NCBI GenBank assembly: GCA_030849805.1
Contig: JASANZ010001935.1
Coordinates: 1 to 25,632, forward strand
Source of the DNA: Sergeia podlipaevii
Taxonomy: Eukaryota > Euglenozoa > Kinetoplastea > Trypanosomatida > Trypanosomatidae
Reading direction: 5' to 3'
Length of the DNA stretch: 25,632 nucleotides
Position numbers and translations under genes: made by a program. Position 1 is the stretch's first letter. Each line of letters starts with the position of its first letter. Positions 1 to 8,414 of this stretch are shown here, in pieces. Under the pieces are notes generated by a model. The model was given only the letters and a program-made list of their open reading frames with translations, was not told the origin of the DNA and did no database searches.

Positions 1-689
1 GGGGGGGGGGGGGTGAGGGAAACACTTGTGAATGGAACTCGTCTGTCATACAGCCTATATCAACACCACATACACACACTCTCTCTCTTCCTTTCTTTCT
101 TTCTCACTCCTTCTTTTTTTTCTTTTTATGCGTGCACTTTTCATCTTTATTTTATTTTATTTTCTTTCTTCTTCTACTTGCTATGTTTGTATATCTTATT
201 CACTTGCACATAAACAACAACACCTGCACTTATAGGCAAGGAGTTTTCGGCACCTCTTTTTTTTTTTTTTTCTGCGTTGCACGTGGGGTCGTTGCTTAAA
301 AAAATATAACAACATGTATACATCTCTATATATACATATGTAGCACATATCACTACTCTTTATTGTGATCGTTTTTCTCCATTTTTTTTTTTTGTTTGTT
401 TTGTGCTGATGGATCTCAAAATGCTAAGTTTTTTTTTCTTCTTTTTTTTCTTCTTTTTTTCTCTTTTTATAATTTAGCATTTAGAGTAGTTATCTCGATC
501 ACGAAGAAGAAAAAGAAGGGAAGCAAAACAAAGAAAGGAGAAGTGTATGAGAGGAGGGGGAAGGCATATAGCCAGCATAGCTTCTCCTTCCTTCTTTCTT
601 TTTCTCTCTATATTTTAACGTTTTTGTTTGTAATTGCTTTTTTTTTTTCGTTGTTGTTGTTGTCTTTTTTTTTTTTGTATTTTCTTCTT

Positions 690-709
690 CACACACACAC
701 ACACACACA
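690..709. repeat. (CA)10 microsatellite
   Basis: Ten uninterrupted CA units lie between two T-rich tracts upstream of the first gene. A second, shorter AC run lies at 811-824. Confidence 0.9.
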
Positions 710-778
710 AAGGAAGAAGGTATACGAAACACAAAGTATTAAACTTTTGTGCTCTGTAGTAACGCGTGTATATCCGTA

Positions 779-801
779 TTTTCCAATTTTTTTTTTTTAA
801 G
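779..801 (+). promoter_or_regulatory. Candidate polypyrimidine tract and trans-splice acceptor, gene 1
   Basis: A T-run (about 787-798) is followed at once by AAGAG, so the first AG lies near 800-801, about 89 bases before the ATG at 890. A second T/C tract at 851-869 is followed by AG at 886-887, but that would leave only two bases of 5' UTR and is less likely. Trans-splicing of a spliced leader at AG after such tracts is established for trypanosomatids; use of this site is inferred. Confidence 0.5.
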
Positions 802-889
802 AGGAAGCATACACACACACACACATACATACATAAATACAATAAGTAGCTTCTTTTTTTTTTCCTTTTAATAAAAAAAAAATACAGTT

Positions 890-1486
890 ATGTCTAGGGT
901 AGTCGCTAATCGGCTTCGCGTCGTCCAGCGCGACTTTCTCACTCGTCGTGGCGGTCGCACCATCGTTCGCTCCTCCGTCGCCGTCGATTACAACACCGCG
1001 TACATGAGCAAGTACAAGTCTGATTATAATAAGTGCCCTCGCGTCATCGATGCCGAAGTAGTACACGGCGATGAGCATGGCTTCTGGACTGCACGCCGAG
1101 ACTTCTACCGGAGCGGTGCGGTGAGCAACTTCTATCCCTTGTGGGATCGTCAAGCACAGGTGCTCATTATGCTCACCCGCGAGGTGCCTAGAGTGCCTCA
1201 GGAGGCTGCCTTTCGGCTGTTTGCGCTGGGGTTTAAGCTGATGTTGATGCCAAGACTCGTCACAAATGCCGAGATGCTGCTGCCTGCGTGGGTAACGATG
1301 AATATGGAGAGTCTCTTGAGTGAGGTGAAGGCTGGTGACGCGGAGGGGAGCGAGAAGGTGAAGGAGAAGGGGACGAAGGCGGAAGATGTCGCCGCCGCTG
1401 CAGATACCACAGGTGCGAAGGATAGCGTGAAGGCGGAGGAGGCGGCACCAGCCGAGGGCGAGGCAAAGCCCAAGTCGAAGGAGTAA
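890..1486 (+). CDS. Small basic protein of unknown function, possibly mitochondrial
   Basis: A 198-residue protein that I do not recognise. The start is well bounded: an in-frame TAA lies at 872, 18 bases before the ATG. Residues 1-30 are rich in Arg and hydroxyl residues without acidic clusters apart from D15, which resembles a mitochondrial presequence. Residues 30-145 form a compact, aromatic-rich part that looks like a real domain, with a hydrophobic stretch near 107-124 that could be a buried or amphipathic helix. Residues 147-198 are an Ala/Glu/Lys/Gly low-complexity tail. G+C-balanced codon use clearly differs from the AT-rich flanks, which supports coding. It is the first plus-strand gene in the window and lies 0.7 kb upstream of tRNase Z. 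An accessory subunit of a mitochondrial complex is possible but is only inference from the N-terminus. Confidence 0.75.
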   Translation: MSRVVANRLRVVQRDFLTRRGGRTIVRSSVAVDYNTAYMSKYKSDYNKCPRVIDAEVVHGDEHGFWTARRDFYRSGAVSNFYPLWDRQAQVLIMLTREVPRVPQEAAFRLFALGFKLMLMPRLVTNAEMLLPAWVTMNMESLLSEVKAGDAEGSEKVKEKGTKAEDVAAAADTTGAKDSVKAEEAAPAEGEAKPKSKE

Positions 1487-2190
1487 TGTAAGTGTGTGAG
1501 AGATAGGGAAGTGAAGTCGCTGTGTGTGTGTGTGTGTGGCTTTTGAGAAGAGTGGTTCATCTTTTGTGGTTTGCTCTTGCTATGCTTTTTTTTTTTGCTT
1601 CTTTTAGTTAGGCGTAAGTGGTGTTGTTTATTGATGATTTAAAAGAAGAATACACAAACAAACAAACAAACACAATATATAGGCAACACTGTTTGACGTT
1701 ACAGCGGTTAAGCAAAAAAAAAAAAGGAGAAAAGGCAAAAGCCTTTATCTTTTGATGATGAGGAACATATGCTCGGTTTCTGTTGCTTCTTTTTGCTGCC
1801 TTTTTTTTTCCCCCTATTTTAGTTGTCTTTTGTTCCTTGTTCAGTTGAAGGAAACAAATAGCGACAACAAAAATAAGTTGTATTGTACAGGCGACCTGAA
1901 CTTTCTACTCTCTCTCTTTTCTTTCTTGTTTTTTTTTTTTTTCTTTCTCTTTCTAACCGAAGATCAAAAAAATTGATCTTTGTTTTCTCATTTTTGTTCT
2001 TCACTCTCTTTTTTTTTTTTTTCTTTCTTCACAAGCGCACGCGAAGAAGACAAGAAAGATACTACAAGAGAGAGAAGGTGAAAAGCGGAGAGAAAGAAAA
2101 ACAGCAACTACGCGTACAGAAAAAAAATCCCCTTTTTTTTCAAATACGAAGGAACAACCACATACACATATATATAGAAAATAAAGAAAC
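1487..2190. other. Spacer between gene 1 and tRNase Z
   Basis: AT-rich, T-dominated sequence with a (TG)n run near 1521-1538 just after the stop and an ACAA-type repeat near 1654-1672. A perfect hairpin, AAAGGC / AAAA loop / GCCTTT, lies at 1731-1746. No gene is supported; the open frames crossing it are F/K/R-rich. Confidence 0.6.
2008..2035 (+). promoter_or_regulatory. Candidate polypyrimidine tract and trans-splice acceptor, tRNase Z
   Basis: A long T/C tract ends in CACAAG, with the AG at 2034-2035. This would give a 5' UTR of about 155 bases before the ATG at 2191. A shorter T-tract near 2131-2140 with a downstream AAG is an alternative. Confidence 0.5.
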
Positions 2191-5100
2191 ATGTCCTATT
2201 ACATTCAACTGCTTGGAACAGACGTGCCAAATAGCTATGGTGGGTGCTGCTTTTATGGCCCCATGGACTATCCTGCGTTTCAGTCTACTTCACCTAGCAC
2301 CGGCTCTAGCAGTGGCACTAGCAAACTTACCGCAGGAGGAGGAGGAGGAGAAGAGGGAGGGGCAGCACCTCTCCGCGAGCACAGCACTGACTCGCTACAG
2401 CAGCAGCACGTGAGCCAGAAGCGACAGCGCGAGGGCATTGCAAGTACAATGCCGGCCACGCCGACAAGCGGCAGCGAGGGATATCTATTTTTCAACTGCC
2501 CTGAGGGCACTCAGCGGTTCAGCTCGGAGGCAAACATTAAGCTTACCAAGGTGAAGGCGTTCCTTCTTACTCGATGGGGTGCCAGACACTTCGCAGAGCA
2601 GGGAAGAAACGTCCAGGGGCACGCGGTCTCACAGCAGCACGCAGGCGGAGAAGCGCAAGAGGAAGCGACTGCAACAAACAGTGCTATGATACACAAAACC
2701 CGTGAGGGGATCAGATCCAGTGCACGTGCGGCAGCCATGGGGGCAGGCACAGCTGTCATGGGCTTACCCGGCCTTCTCTTCACTATCAACGATGCTGGCG
2801 TGCGACACACAAATTTCTTTGGCCCCAGCACACGGCATCTTCTTTCCCCTCCGACTTTTGTTTCTTCTTCTTCTTCTTCTTTTCGTCGTCACGAATGGCG
2901 CGACGGTGATAAGACGACTAATATGATGGAGCACACAATACCATCGACCGTAGTGGCACCGATAAGCGCGGAGTCGAAGGGGCATCACGGCGTCAACAAT
3001 AGGGACGGTTGCAAGAAGAAGAGGGAGGGAGAGCAGGGGGATGCGAAAGCCACCGAACTATCGTCATCGTCATTATCATCATCTGAGGCTGCATCCACAA
3101 AACTCGCCGGTATGGAGGCGTTCTTATGCGCGATGAGACGATACTACTTTACATATCGGCCGATGACATTCCGCATGCTGCAGCCATGCAATCAGTGCAA
3201 TCGCACACACGCGCTCTCTATGGTAGAGAAGGAAGAAGTAGAGGAGGGGGTGGAGAGCAATGATGATGGCACGGTTAGTCAAGACGCGGTAGTGGGGGTG
3301 GTGAGACCCGCAGCGAGGCAACTTCTTTCCTTTGCGCGTCGTGGCACTGCTGCTGTTGCCGCTGCTTCTGCACACCATTCTACTCTACCACAGCACAGCG
3401 AAGCTGGCGGTGATGGCGCTGCGACGGCAGCAACGACTTGCTTACGCACTCCATCTCTGTCTCCTATTCCGTTGGTAGGAACAGGGCCTCTGGATGAGGT
3501 GTGCGCGCTCCCACGACCGCCACGTGACAAGAGAAGCGCAGGTGACGGAGCGCCGTTTATTGTTGCGGTGATGCCACTTAGCGCGCATAGTGCCGTGGTA
3601 GCCTTCAGGGTCTCATCATCATCATCATCCGCCACCACCGCCGCAGCCACAACAGTGCGAGATGCTCTGAAAGGTCCTCAGAACAAGGGTGGTGGTGCTG
3701 CCGATGAGGATGACCTTGATGACACCTCAGGGATGGTCTTTGGATATGCAATTGTTACTTCGCTGGGTCCGAGTTTTGATGCCCAGCGAGCGAAGGCACT
3801 GGGCGTGAAGCCCGGCCCCAAGTACTTCCAACTCAAGGAGGGAATGCCTGTGTACACGGATGTGCCGTTGGCCACCGCTACAACGCAGTCCATCCAGAAA
3901 GCAAAGAAACAGCAGCCACAGAGGGAGAGCGAGTGTGACAGTGCCAGGGAGGAGTTGACGCAGCCACGCAAGAAGCGTGCGCGAGCCTCACGCTCCGCTG
4001 GGGTTACCACCGCCACCTCTAGCATTACTGCTCGCTGTCCTGCTGTTCACGAAACGCCATTGTCCAACACGGAGAGCAGCGTTGTAGTAGTAGTGAGAAA
4101 AGATGAAAGCGCGAGCGAAACTGAAAAAGCCGTACAACAGGAGGTAGAAGCGCCTGAGGTGCCACGCTTGGTGCAACCTTATGAGGTGATGCGCGCCACT
4201 ATTGCAAGCCGCCACGCCTATGTATCTCTGGTGCTTGATGGCGACTCTGTGGAGGATGTTCAGGTCGCGGTGGAGAGGTTACTCGGCAGAAAGAAGGAGA
4301 CTCGGAAGGCACCGAGCGACGATAACAACAATTATGAAGGAGGCGAGGATGACAGCATAGATGAAGAAGGAGATCTTGTACGGGCGCTGAGGCAGACTTT
4401 TCCTCAACTTGTGGAGGCGGACGGCTTTTGCGAAGGCAGAGACGACGACGACGACGAGGAGGGGGAGGAGAGGGCTGCAACGAACCCTTTTTCATCCTCA
4501 TCGCCATCGCCTGCTTCTTCTCATCATCGCCAACGAACGCTTGTCTTGCGGTCTGTTGTACACGTTCAACCCCTCTCCTTCTTTCTTTCTGAAGATGCCT
4601 CGATTGCCGCCACCATCAGTGCCCCGAACCGTGACGGCGGCAGCAGCAGCAGCAACGGCACCGACTCTAGCAAGATCACAACCGCTCAGGCGCTGACGCG
4701 GTACACGGAGTACATTTTTGCTAACGTATCACCATGCGTACAGCTGTCATGCACACCGATGCTCTCCTTTACTGGGAAGGACGTGGCGAGTCTTGAGACG
4801 GAAAAGGAAGAAGAAGAAGAAGAAATTGTAAAGGAGGACGACGCGACGAGGACGGTGGCTGTGGTGACGCGGCATCTCTTTACCGGATTTGTGCAGTCAC
4901 GCTTTTCTGCGTTCCCTACTGCGTTAACACACCGCTACCACTTGAATTATATGGCACCATTATTGTTTCCTGTCGCTGACGCGCAGCAGCGTACTCAGGC
5001 GCAAGAGCAGCGGCAACTACATCAAGGGAAGTCGACAGAGAAGGAGAAGGTGTATTGGCCATACTCCCTAAAGCTTCGTTGTGTGCCTGATGGTGCCATG

Positions 5101-7629
5101 CACTGGTGGTCTCCACCCCGCAGTACTGCTGCTGTTGGCAACACGGTCGCTGAAGTTCAGAAAGGCAGCACGGCAGATACAAGTAACTCCCGAGTGCATA
5201 AGAATAGCAACAAGAACAAGAAGAAGGACGGCGGCGGTGCAGCTTCCAGCGCGTACGCGACGTTGATTCGTTATCCTACACCCAGTTTGGCTCTCGCGAT
5301 GCTGTCAAAATCCTTCCTGGAGCGGCTGCAGCGCACGAAGGAGGTCTCTTCTCTCTCATCCCTTCACCGTCACCGTGTCGTCCTGCCTGAGTTCATCATG
5401 AGTAAAGTGCCTTCCGCTCGAGGGATGGAGGAGGAGGTGGAGGAGGTGGAACACTCGATGGTGACAGGAGGCATTAAGGGCCCTCCTTGCAGTGCTTTGG
5501 GTGTCAGCAAGATGAGCGGTGACAATCAGACGTTGTACAGTGCGCGCCACGATGGCGGCGGTGCGCTGGTGTTCCTTGGCACAGGCTCCGCAGTACCCAG
5601 CAAGTACAGAAACGTCAGTGGCACCTACTTGGAGCTACACCTACCTGCCGCCTGCTTTAGCCGAAGCCGCCACTGCTACGCAAAAGGAGAAGAGAAGGAT
5701 GTGTGGGAGCGGGGCATCGTAATTCTGGATTTTGGGGAGGGCAGCGCCGGACAGCTTGCTGGACTACTCGCAGGTCTACAGCATCAGTACAGAAGTAGCG
5801 GCAGCAGCCAGCAGCAACTTGATTACAATTATGAAGAAGACGAGGAGGTAGCGAGGCGCGATGGCGCACTGAAAGAGTTTCTCCTGGATATCGTTCTTGT
5901 TTTTATCTCTCACGGCCATGCAGACCATCATCTTGGGTTGCTCTCGTTGCTGACACTACGCCACATGTACCTCAGTGAGCTACGCGGTGCCGCTGCGACA
6001 CAGGATGGCGTCGCTGTAGTTGTAGAGGAGGAAGAGCAGAACAGATTGTTAGTGGTGTGCCCAGAGGAGGTATATCAATACATTTACGATACCTGGGGCA
6101 CTGCTCACCCGTACTGCGATTGGTTGTACAGGGAGTGCACTTTTGAGATCATACGTCCTGACGACGTGGCGACGGCGGCTGAAGAAAGGAGACACATGTC
6201 ACATGCCGCTGTTGTTGCGGGATCCATGGCAGCGAGAAATGGAGGAGGAGGTGCAGCAGAAGCAGTAGCACGTGACAGCATTGCAAGACGAGAACAGCAG
6301 CATCAGCGGGATGAACAAGAGGATAGAGGCACACTGCTCATGTCAGACACAGGCAGCCGACAGGCCGTAGCGCGACTCCCGCAGCTGCAGGCTCTGTGTT
6401 CAAGATGGAACGCCTGCATGGAGGCTGCTGTTGATGCCGCTACTTCATCGACTGCAGCAACACATGCCCTTCCTGGCTGCGCTGTTTCTTCTTCTTTTCT
6501 TTGCTCAACTACCGCGAGCCCGTCTGGCATCCCTATTCCAGCTCCCAAGTGGGATGCAGAGGTCTTTGAAGTGGATCACCCCGCCGACGCCCACGCGCTG
6601 CTCTTACGCTTTCCGTATTGTGACCCTTCACTCCCTCACACACGCGGCGGCAGCGGCGGCAAGGCGGCCGCTACGGTTTCAGCCGCAACAGAAGTGACCG
6701 CGGAGACGGAAAGGGTACTGTGGCCTAACACATCAAAGGTGTTCCTCTTTTCTGGCGATACCCGCCCAAGCTCTTTCCTTGTGGACCGATGCCGACGCTT
6801 TTGTATTCCACCATGCGCCGATGATAGGAGCAAGAACCACCACCACAACAACACCTGCTGCTGTCGTGACGGTGGCGACGCATCACGGAAACCTCAGCAG
6901 CAGCAGCAGACCGCAGCAGAGTCGGTTTTTGTGTGCTTGCACGAGGCCACTTTTGGCCCTGGGTACGAAGCCGAAGCGCTTCGCAAGAGACACTCCACCT
7001 TACCAGAGGCTCTTGGCATCGGCGAAGAGGTCGGTGCCGCCTTCACGGTGCTAAACCACTTCTCTCAGCGCTATCCGAAGCTACCAGGACTGACGGCGGA
7101 TCATTTAGATGGCAGCACAGTAGACTTACACTGCCGCCGTAAGCCTAAGCAACAACAACAACAGCAGCAGCAGCAAGAAGAGAGCACGACGACTCACCGG
7201 CATCACGTGGAAGGTAATGAAGAGGAGGCGATGACCAGCAGCAGCAGCAGCACTCCTATCATCGTTACCACCACAGCGACCCCCGCACCTGCTGGTGAAG
7301 CGGATGTGACTTCTCATCTTACTGTGTCAGGGGATATGGCAACCACGTTGACCCCACCGTTGCCCTCAACTGAGCCACGTGATACCCATCGCGCGATCCA
7401 TGCTGATGCGTTGACCACAAGTACCAGCGCTACTCCCGACGGTGATGGTGGTGTAGCTACCCAACGCGGCAGCAGCAAGAATGTATGCTTTGCATTTGAC
7501 CTTATGCGCATCCCCTTTGCTCCTATGCAGAGCGGTGGGGTCTCCGCGCTGACGCCTTCGCTAGTGCGGCTGCTGGAGGAGTACGAGTCCTGGGGTGTTG
7601 GTACCACTCAACGCATGAGGGAGGCGTGA
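2191..7629 (+). CDS. ELAC2: Long-form tRNase Z (ELAC2-like), greatly expanded
   Basis: Endonuclease that removes 3' trailers from precursor tRNAs. The 1812 residues span both halves of the long form. The N-terminal half has an ordered strand at residues 2-10, the GTQRF segment at 106-110, and GLPGLLFTI...FFGP at 191-212. The catalytic half starts at FLGTGS (1128-1133). The zinc motif HGHADH is at 1241-1246. Further candidate ligands and conserved blocks are H1463, D1523 in SGDTRPS, HEATF 1584-1588, KRHST 1599-1603, and H1623 in HFSQRYPK. The C-terminal AFDLMRIPF block is also family-typical. Human ELAC2 is about 826 residues, so this is roughly twice as long. The excess is inserted low complexity (Ser, Glu, Asp, Ala and Gln runs) between conserved blocks. 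All catalytic residues appear present. An in-frame TAA at 2182 fixes the start. No clear mitochondrial presequence is seen, so nuclear or cytosolic action is more likely. Confidence 0.93.
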   Translation: MSYYIQLLGTDVPNSYGGCCFYGPMDYPAFQSTSPSTGSSSGTSKLTAGGGGGEEGGAAPLREHSTDSLQQQHVSQKRQREGIASTMPATPTSGSEGYLFFNCPEGTQRFSSEANIKLTKVKAFLLTRWGARHFAEQGRNVQGHAVSQQHAGGEAQEEATATNSAMIHKTREGIRSSARAAAMGAGTAVMGLPGLLFTINDAGVRHTNFFGPSTRHLLSPPTFVSSSSSSFRRHEWRDGDKTTNMMEHTIPSTVVAPISAESKGHHGVNNRDGCKKKREGEQGDAKATELSSSSLSSSEAASTKLAGMEAFLCAMRRYYFTYRPMTFRMLQPCNQCNRTHALSMVEKEEVEEGVESNDDGTVSQDAVVGVVRPAARQLLSFARRGTAAVAAASAHHSTLPQHSEAGGDGAATAATTCLRTPSLSPIPLVGTGPLDEVCALPRPPRDKRSAGDGAPFIVAVMPLSAHSAVVAFRVSSSSSSATTAAATTVRDALKGPQNKGGGAADEDDLDDTSGMVFGYAIVTSLGPSFDAQRAKALGVKPGPKYFQLKEGMPVYTDVPLATATTQSIQKAKKQQPQRESECDSAREELTQPRKKRARASRSAGVTTATSSITARCPAVHETPLSNTESSVVVVVRKDESASETEKAVQQEVEAPEVPRLVQPYEVMRATIASRHAYVSLVLDGDSVEDVQVAVERLLGRKKETRKAPSDDNNNYEGGEDDSIDEEGDLVRALRQTFPQLVEADGFCEGRDDDDDEEGEERAATNPFSSSSPSPASSHHRQRTLVLRSVVHVQPLSFFLSEDASIAATISAPNRDGGSSSSNGTDSSKITTAQALTRYTEYIFANVSPCVQLSCTPMLSFTGKDVASLETEKEEEEEEIVKEDDATRTVAVVTRHLFTGFVQSRFSAFPTALTHRYHLNYMAPLLFPVADAQQRTQAQEQRQLHQGKSTEKEKVYWPYSLKLRCVPDGAMHWWSPPRSTAAVGNTVAEVQKGSTADTSNSRVHKNSNKNKKKDGGGAASSAYATLIRYPTPSLALAMLSKSFLERLQRTKEVSSLSSLHRHRVVLPEFIMSKVPSARGMEEEVEEVEHSMVTGGIKGPPCSALGVSKMSGDNQTLYSARHDGGGALVFLGTGSAVPSKYRNVSGTYLELHLPAACFSRSRHCYAKGEEKDVWERGIVILDFGEGSAGQLAGLLAGLQHQYRSSGSSQQQLDYNYEEDEEVARRDGALKEFLLDIVLVFISHGHADHHLGLLSLLTLRHMYLSELRGAAATQDGVAVVVEEEEQNRLLVVCPEEVYQYIYDTWGTAHPYCDWLYRECTFEIIRPDDVATAAEERRHMSHAAVVAGSMAARNGGGGAAEAVARDSIARREQQHQRDEQEDRGTLLMSDTGSRQAVARLPQLQALCSRWNACMEAAVDAATSSTAATHALPGCAVSSSFLCSTTASPSGIPIPAPKWDAEVFEVDHPADAHALLLRFPYCDPSLPHTRGGSGGKAAATVSAATEVTAETERVLWPNTSKVFLFSGDTRPSSFLVDRCRRFCIPPCADDRSKNHHHNNTCCCRDGGDASRKPQQQQQTAAESVFVCLHEATFGPGYEAEALRKRHSTLPEALGIGEEVGAAFTVLNHFSQRYPKLPGLTADHLDGSTVDLHCRRKPKQQQQQQQQQEESTTTHRHHVEGNEEEAMTSSSSSTPIIVTTTATPAPAGEADVTSHLTVSGDMATTLTPPLPSTEPRDTHRAIHADALTTSTSATPDGDGGVATQRGSSKNVCFAFDLMRIPFAPMQSGGVSALTPSLVRLLEEYESWGVGTTQRMREA

Positions 7630-8414
7630 GAGGAGGCAGACGGTCGGAGGGGGTGGGGAAATATATGGGAGTTATGGGGGTTCGGGTGCAGGAAAGAAGG
7701 AGCAGTGGCCTTTTTTTCTTTCTTCTTTCTTTTTCAACTCCAAATTCCCACATAATATGTTTCATGTTTTTTTTTTGTTTCGTTCTCCCGTTTGCATGAA
7801 TTTCTTTTGATTTTTTTTTTTTGTAAATTTATAAAACTAACTATTTTTTAAAGCACGAGTAACACTATCACGATTTGCTTTCTATTTTTAAAATATATTT
7901 ACTCATAAAGAAAAAAATACACGTAAGGAAGAAGGGCTGGTTCTACTAAACGTGTAGAATTCTCTTTTTTTCCATTCAGAAATCTTGTTTTTCAAAAAAT
8001 GGCATTAGTATTTTTTTTTTTGTAGAGAGGAGAAGTCCAATGAGAAGGAATATATGCTTACCCTTTTTTTCCACTACTCGTTTGCTTTTTTGAAACGAAA
8101 AACTCTCTCCACTTTTTTTTTTCTTAAAAATGAAGGAACACACACACACACGTTAATATCTTTTTTTTCCTTACAGTAGGTAGCGGAGAGAAGTAGATAA
8201 AGATAGAATTCAAAAGCTTTATCTTTAAAAGGATATCGTTTTGCCACGCTTTTACCATTTTTTTAATTATTAGGTACTAAACATCTCTCTCTCTTTTTTA
8301 TCCTTTGCTTGCTCTGGAGGCGAAAAGCAGAGGGGGGAGATCTTTTTTTTTTTTTGCTAAACATACGTACGTAAATTTTTTTATAGATAAGATACAGGAA
8401 GATATATCATCAAT
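7630..8414. other. Spacer between tRNase Z and polymerase beta-PAK
   Basis: AT-rich with many T-runs of 8-12 bases. Two small inverted repeats are visible: TTCTAC/GTAGAA at 7941-7959 and AGATAAAG/CTTTATCT at 8195-8224 (14-base loop). No open frame is credible here, and no B-box-like tRNA signature is seen. Confidence 0.6.
8341..8386 (+). promoter_or_regulatory. Candidate polypyrimidine tract and trans-splice acceptor, polymerase beta-PAK
   Basis: A T-run at 8342-8355 is followed by a second short one near 8376-8382 and then AG at 8385-8386, giving a 5' UTR of about 28 bases. An alternative is the T/C tract at 8284-8316 followed by AG at 8318-8319, giving about 95 bases. Confidence 0.45.

Larger units (their letters stand above)
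1..889. other. Intergenic, low complexity
   Basis: No credible gene is seen. The stretch opens with a run of 13 G and is dominated by T-rich tracts with short (CA)n and (AC)n repeats. Open frames here translate to runs of F, S, L or K, as expected from homopolymers. The T-richness on the plus strand fits the 5' flank of a plus-strand gene, and the end holds the candidate splice acceptor of the first gene. Confidence 0.7.

Noticed and set aside
1731..1746. Hairpin AAAGGC/GCCTTT followed by TGATGATGA, considered as a C/D snoRNA start
   Set aside because: No CTGA D-box at a suitable distance and no terminal stem was found.
7934..7946. 13-base identity GGGCTGGTTCTAC with 21768-21780
   Set aside because: A few shared 13-mers are expected by chance in 25 kb; flanks do not match.
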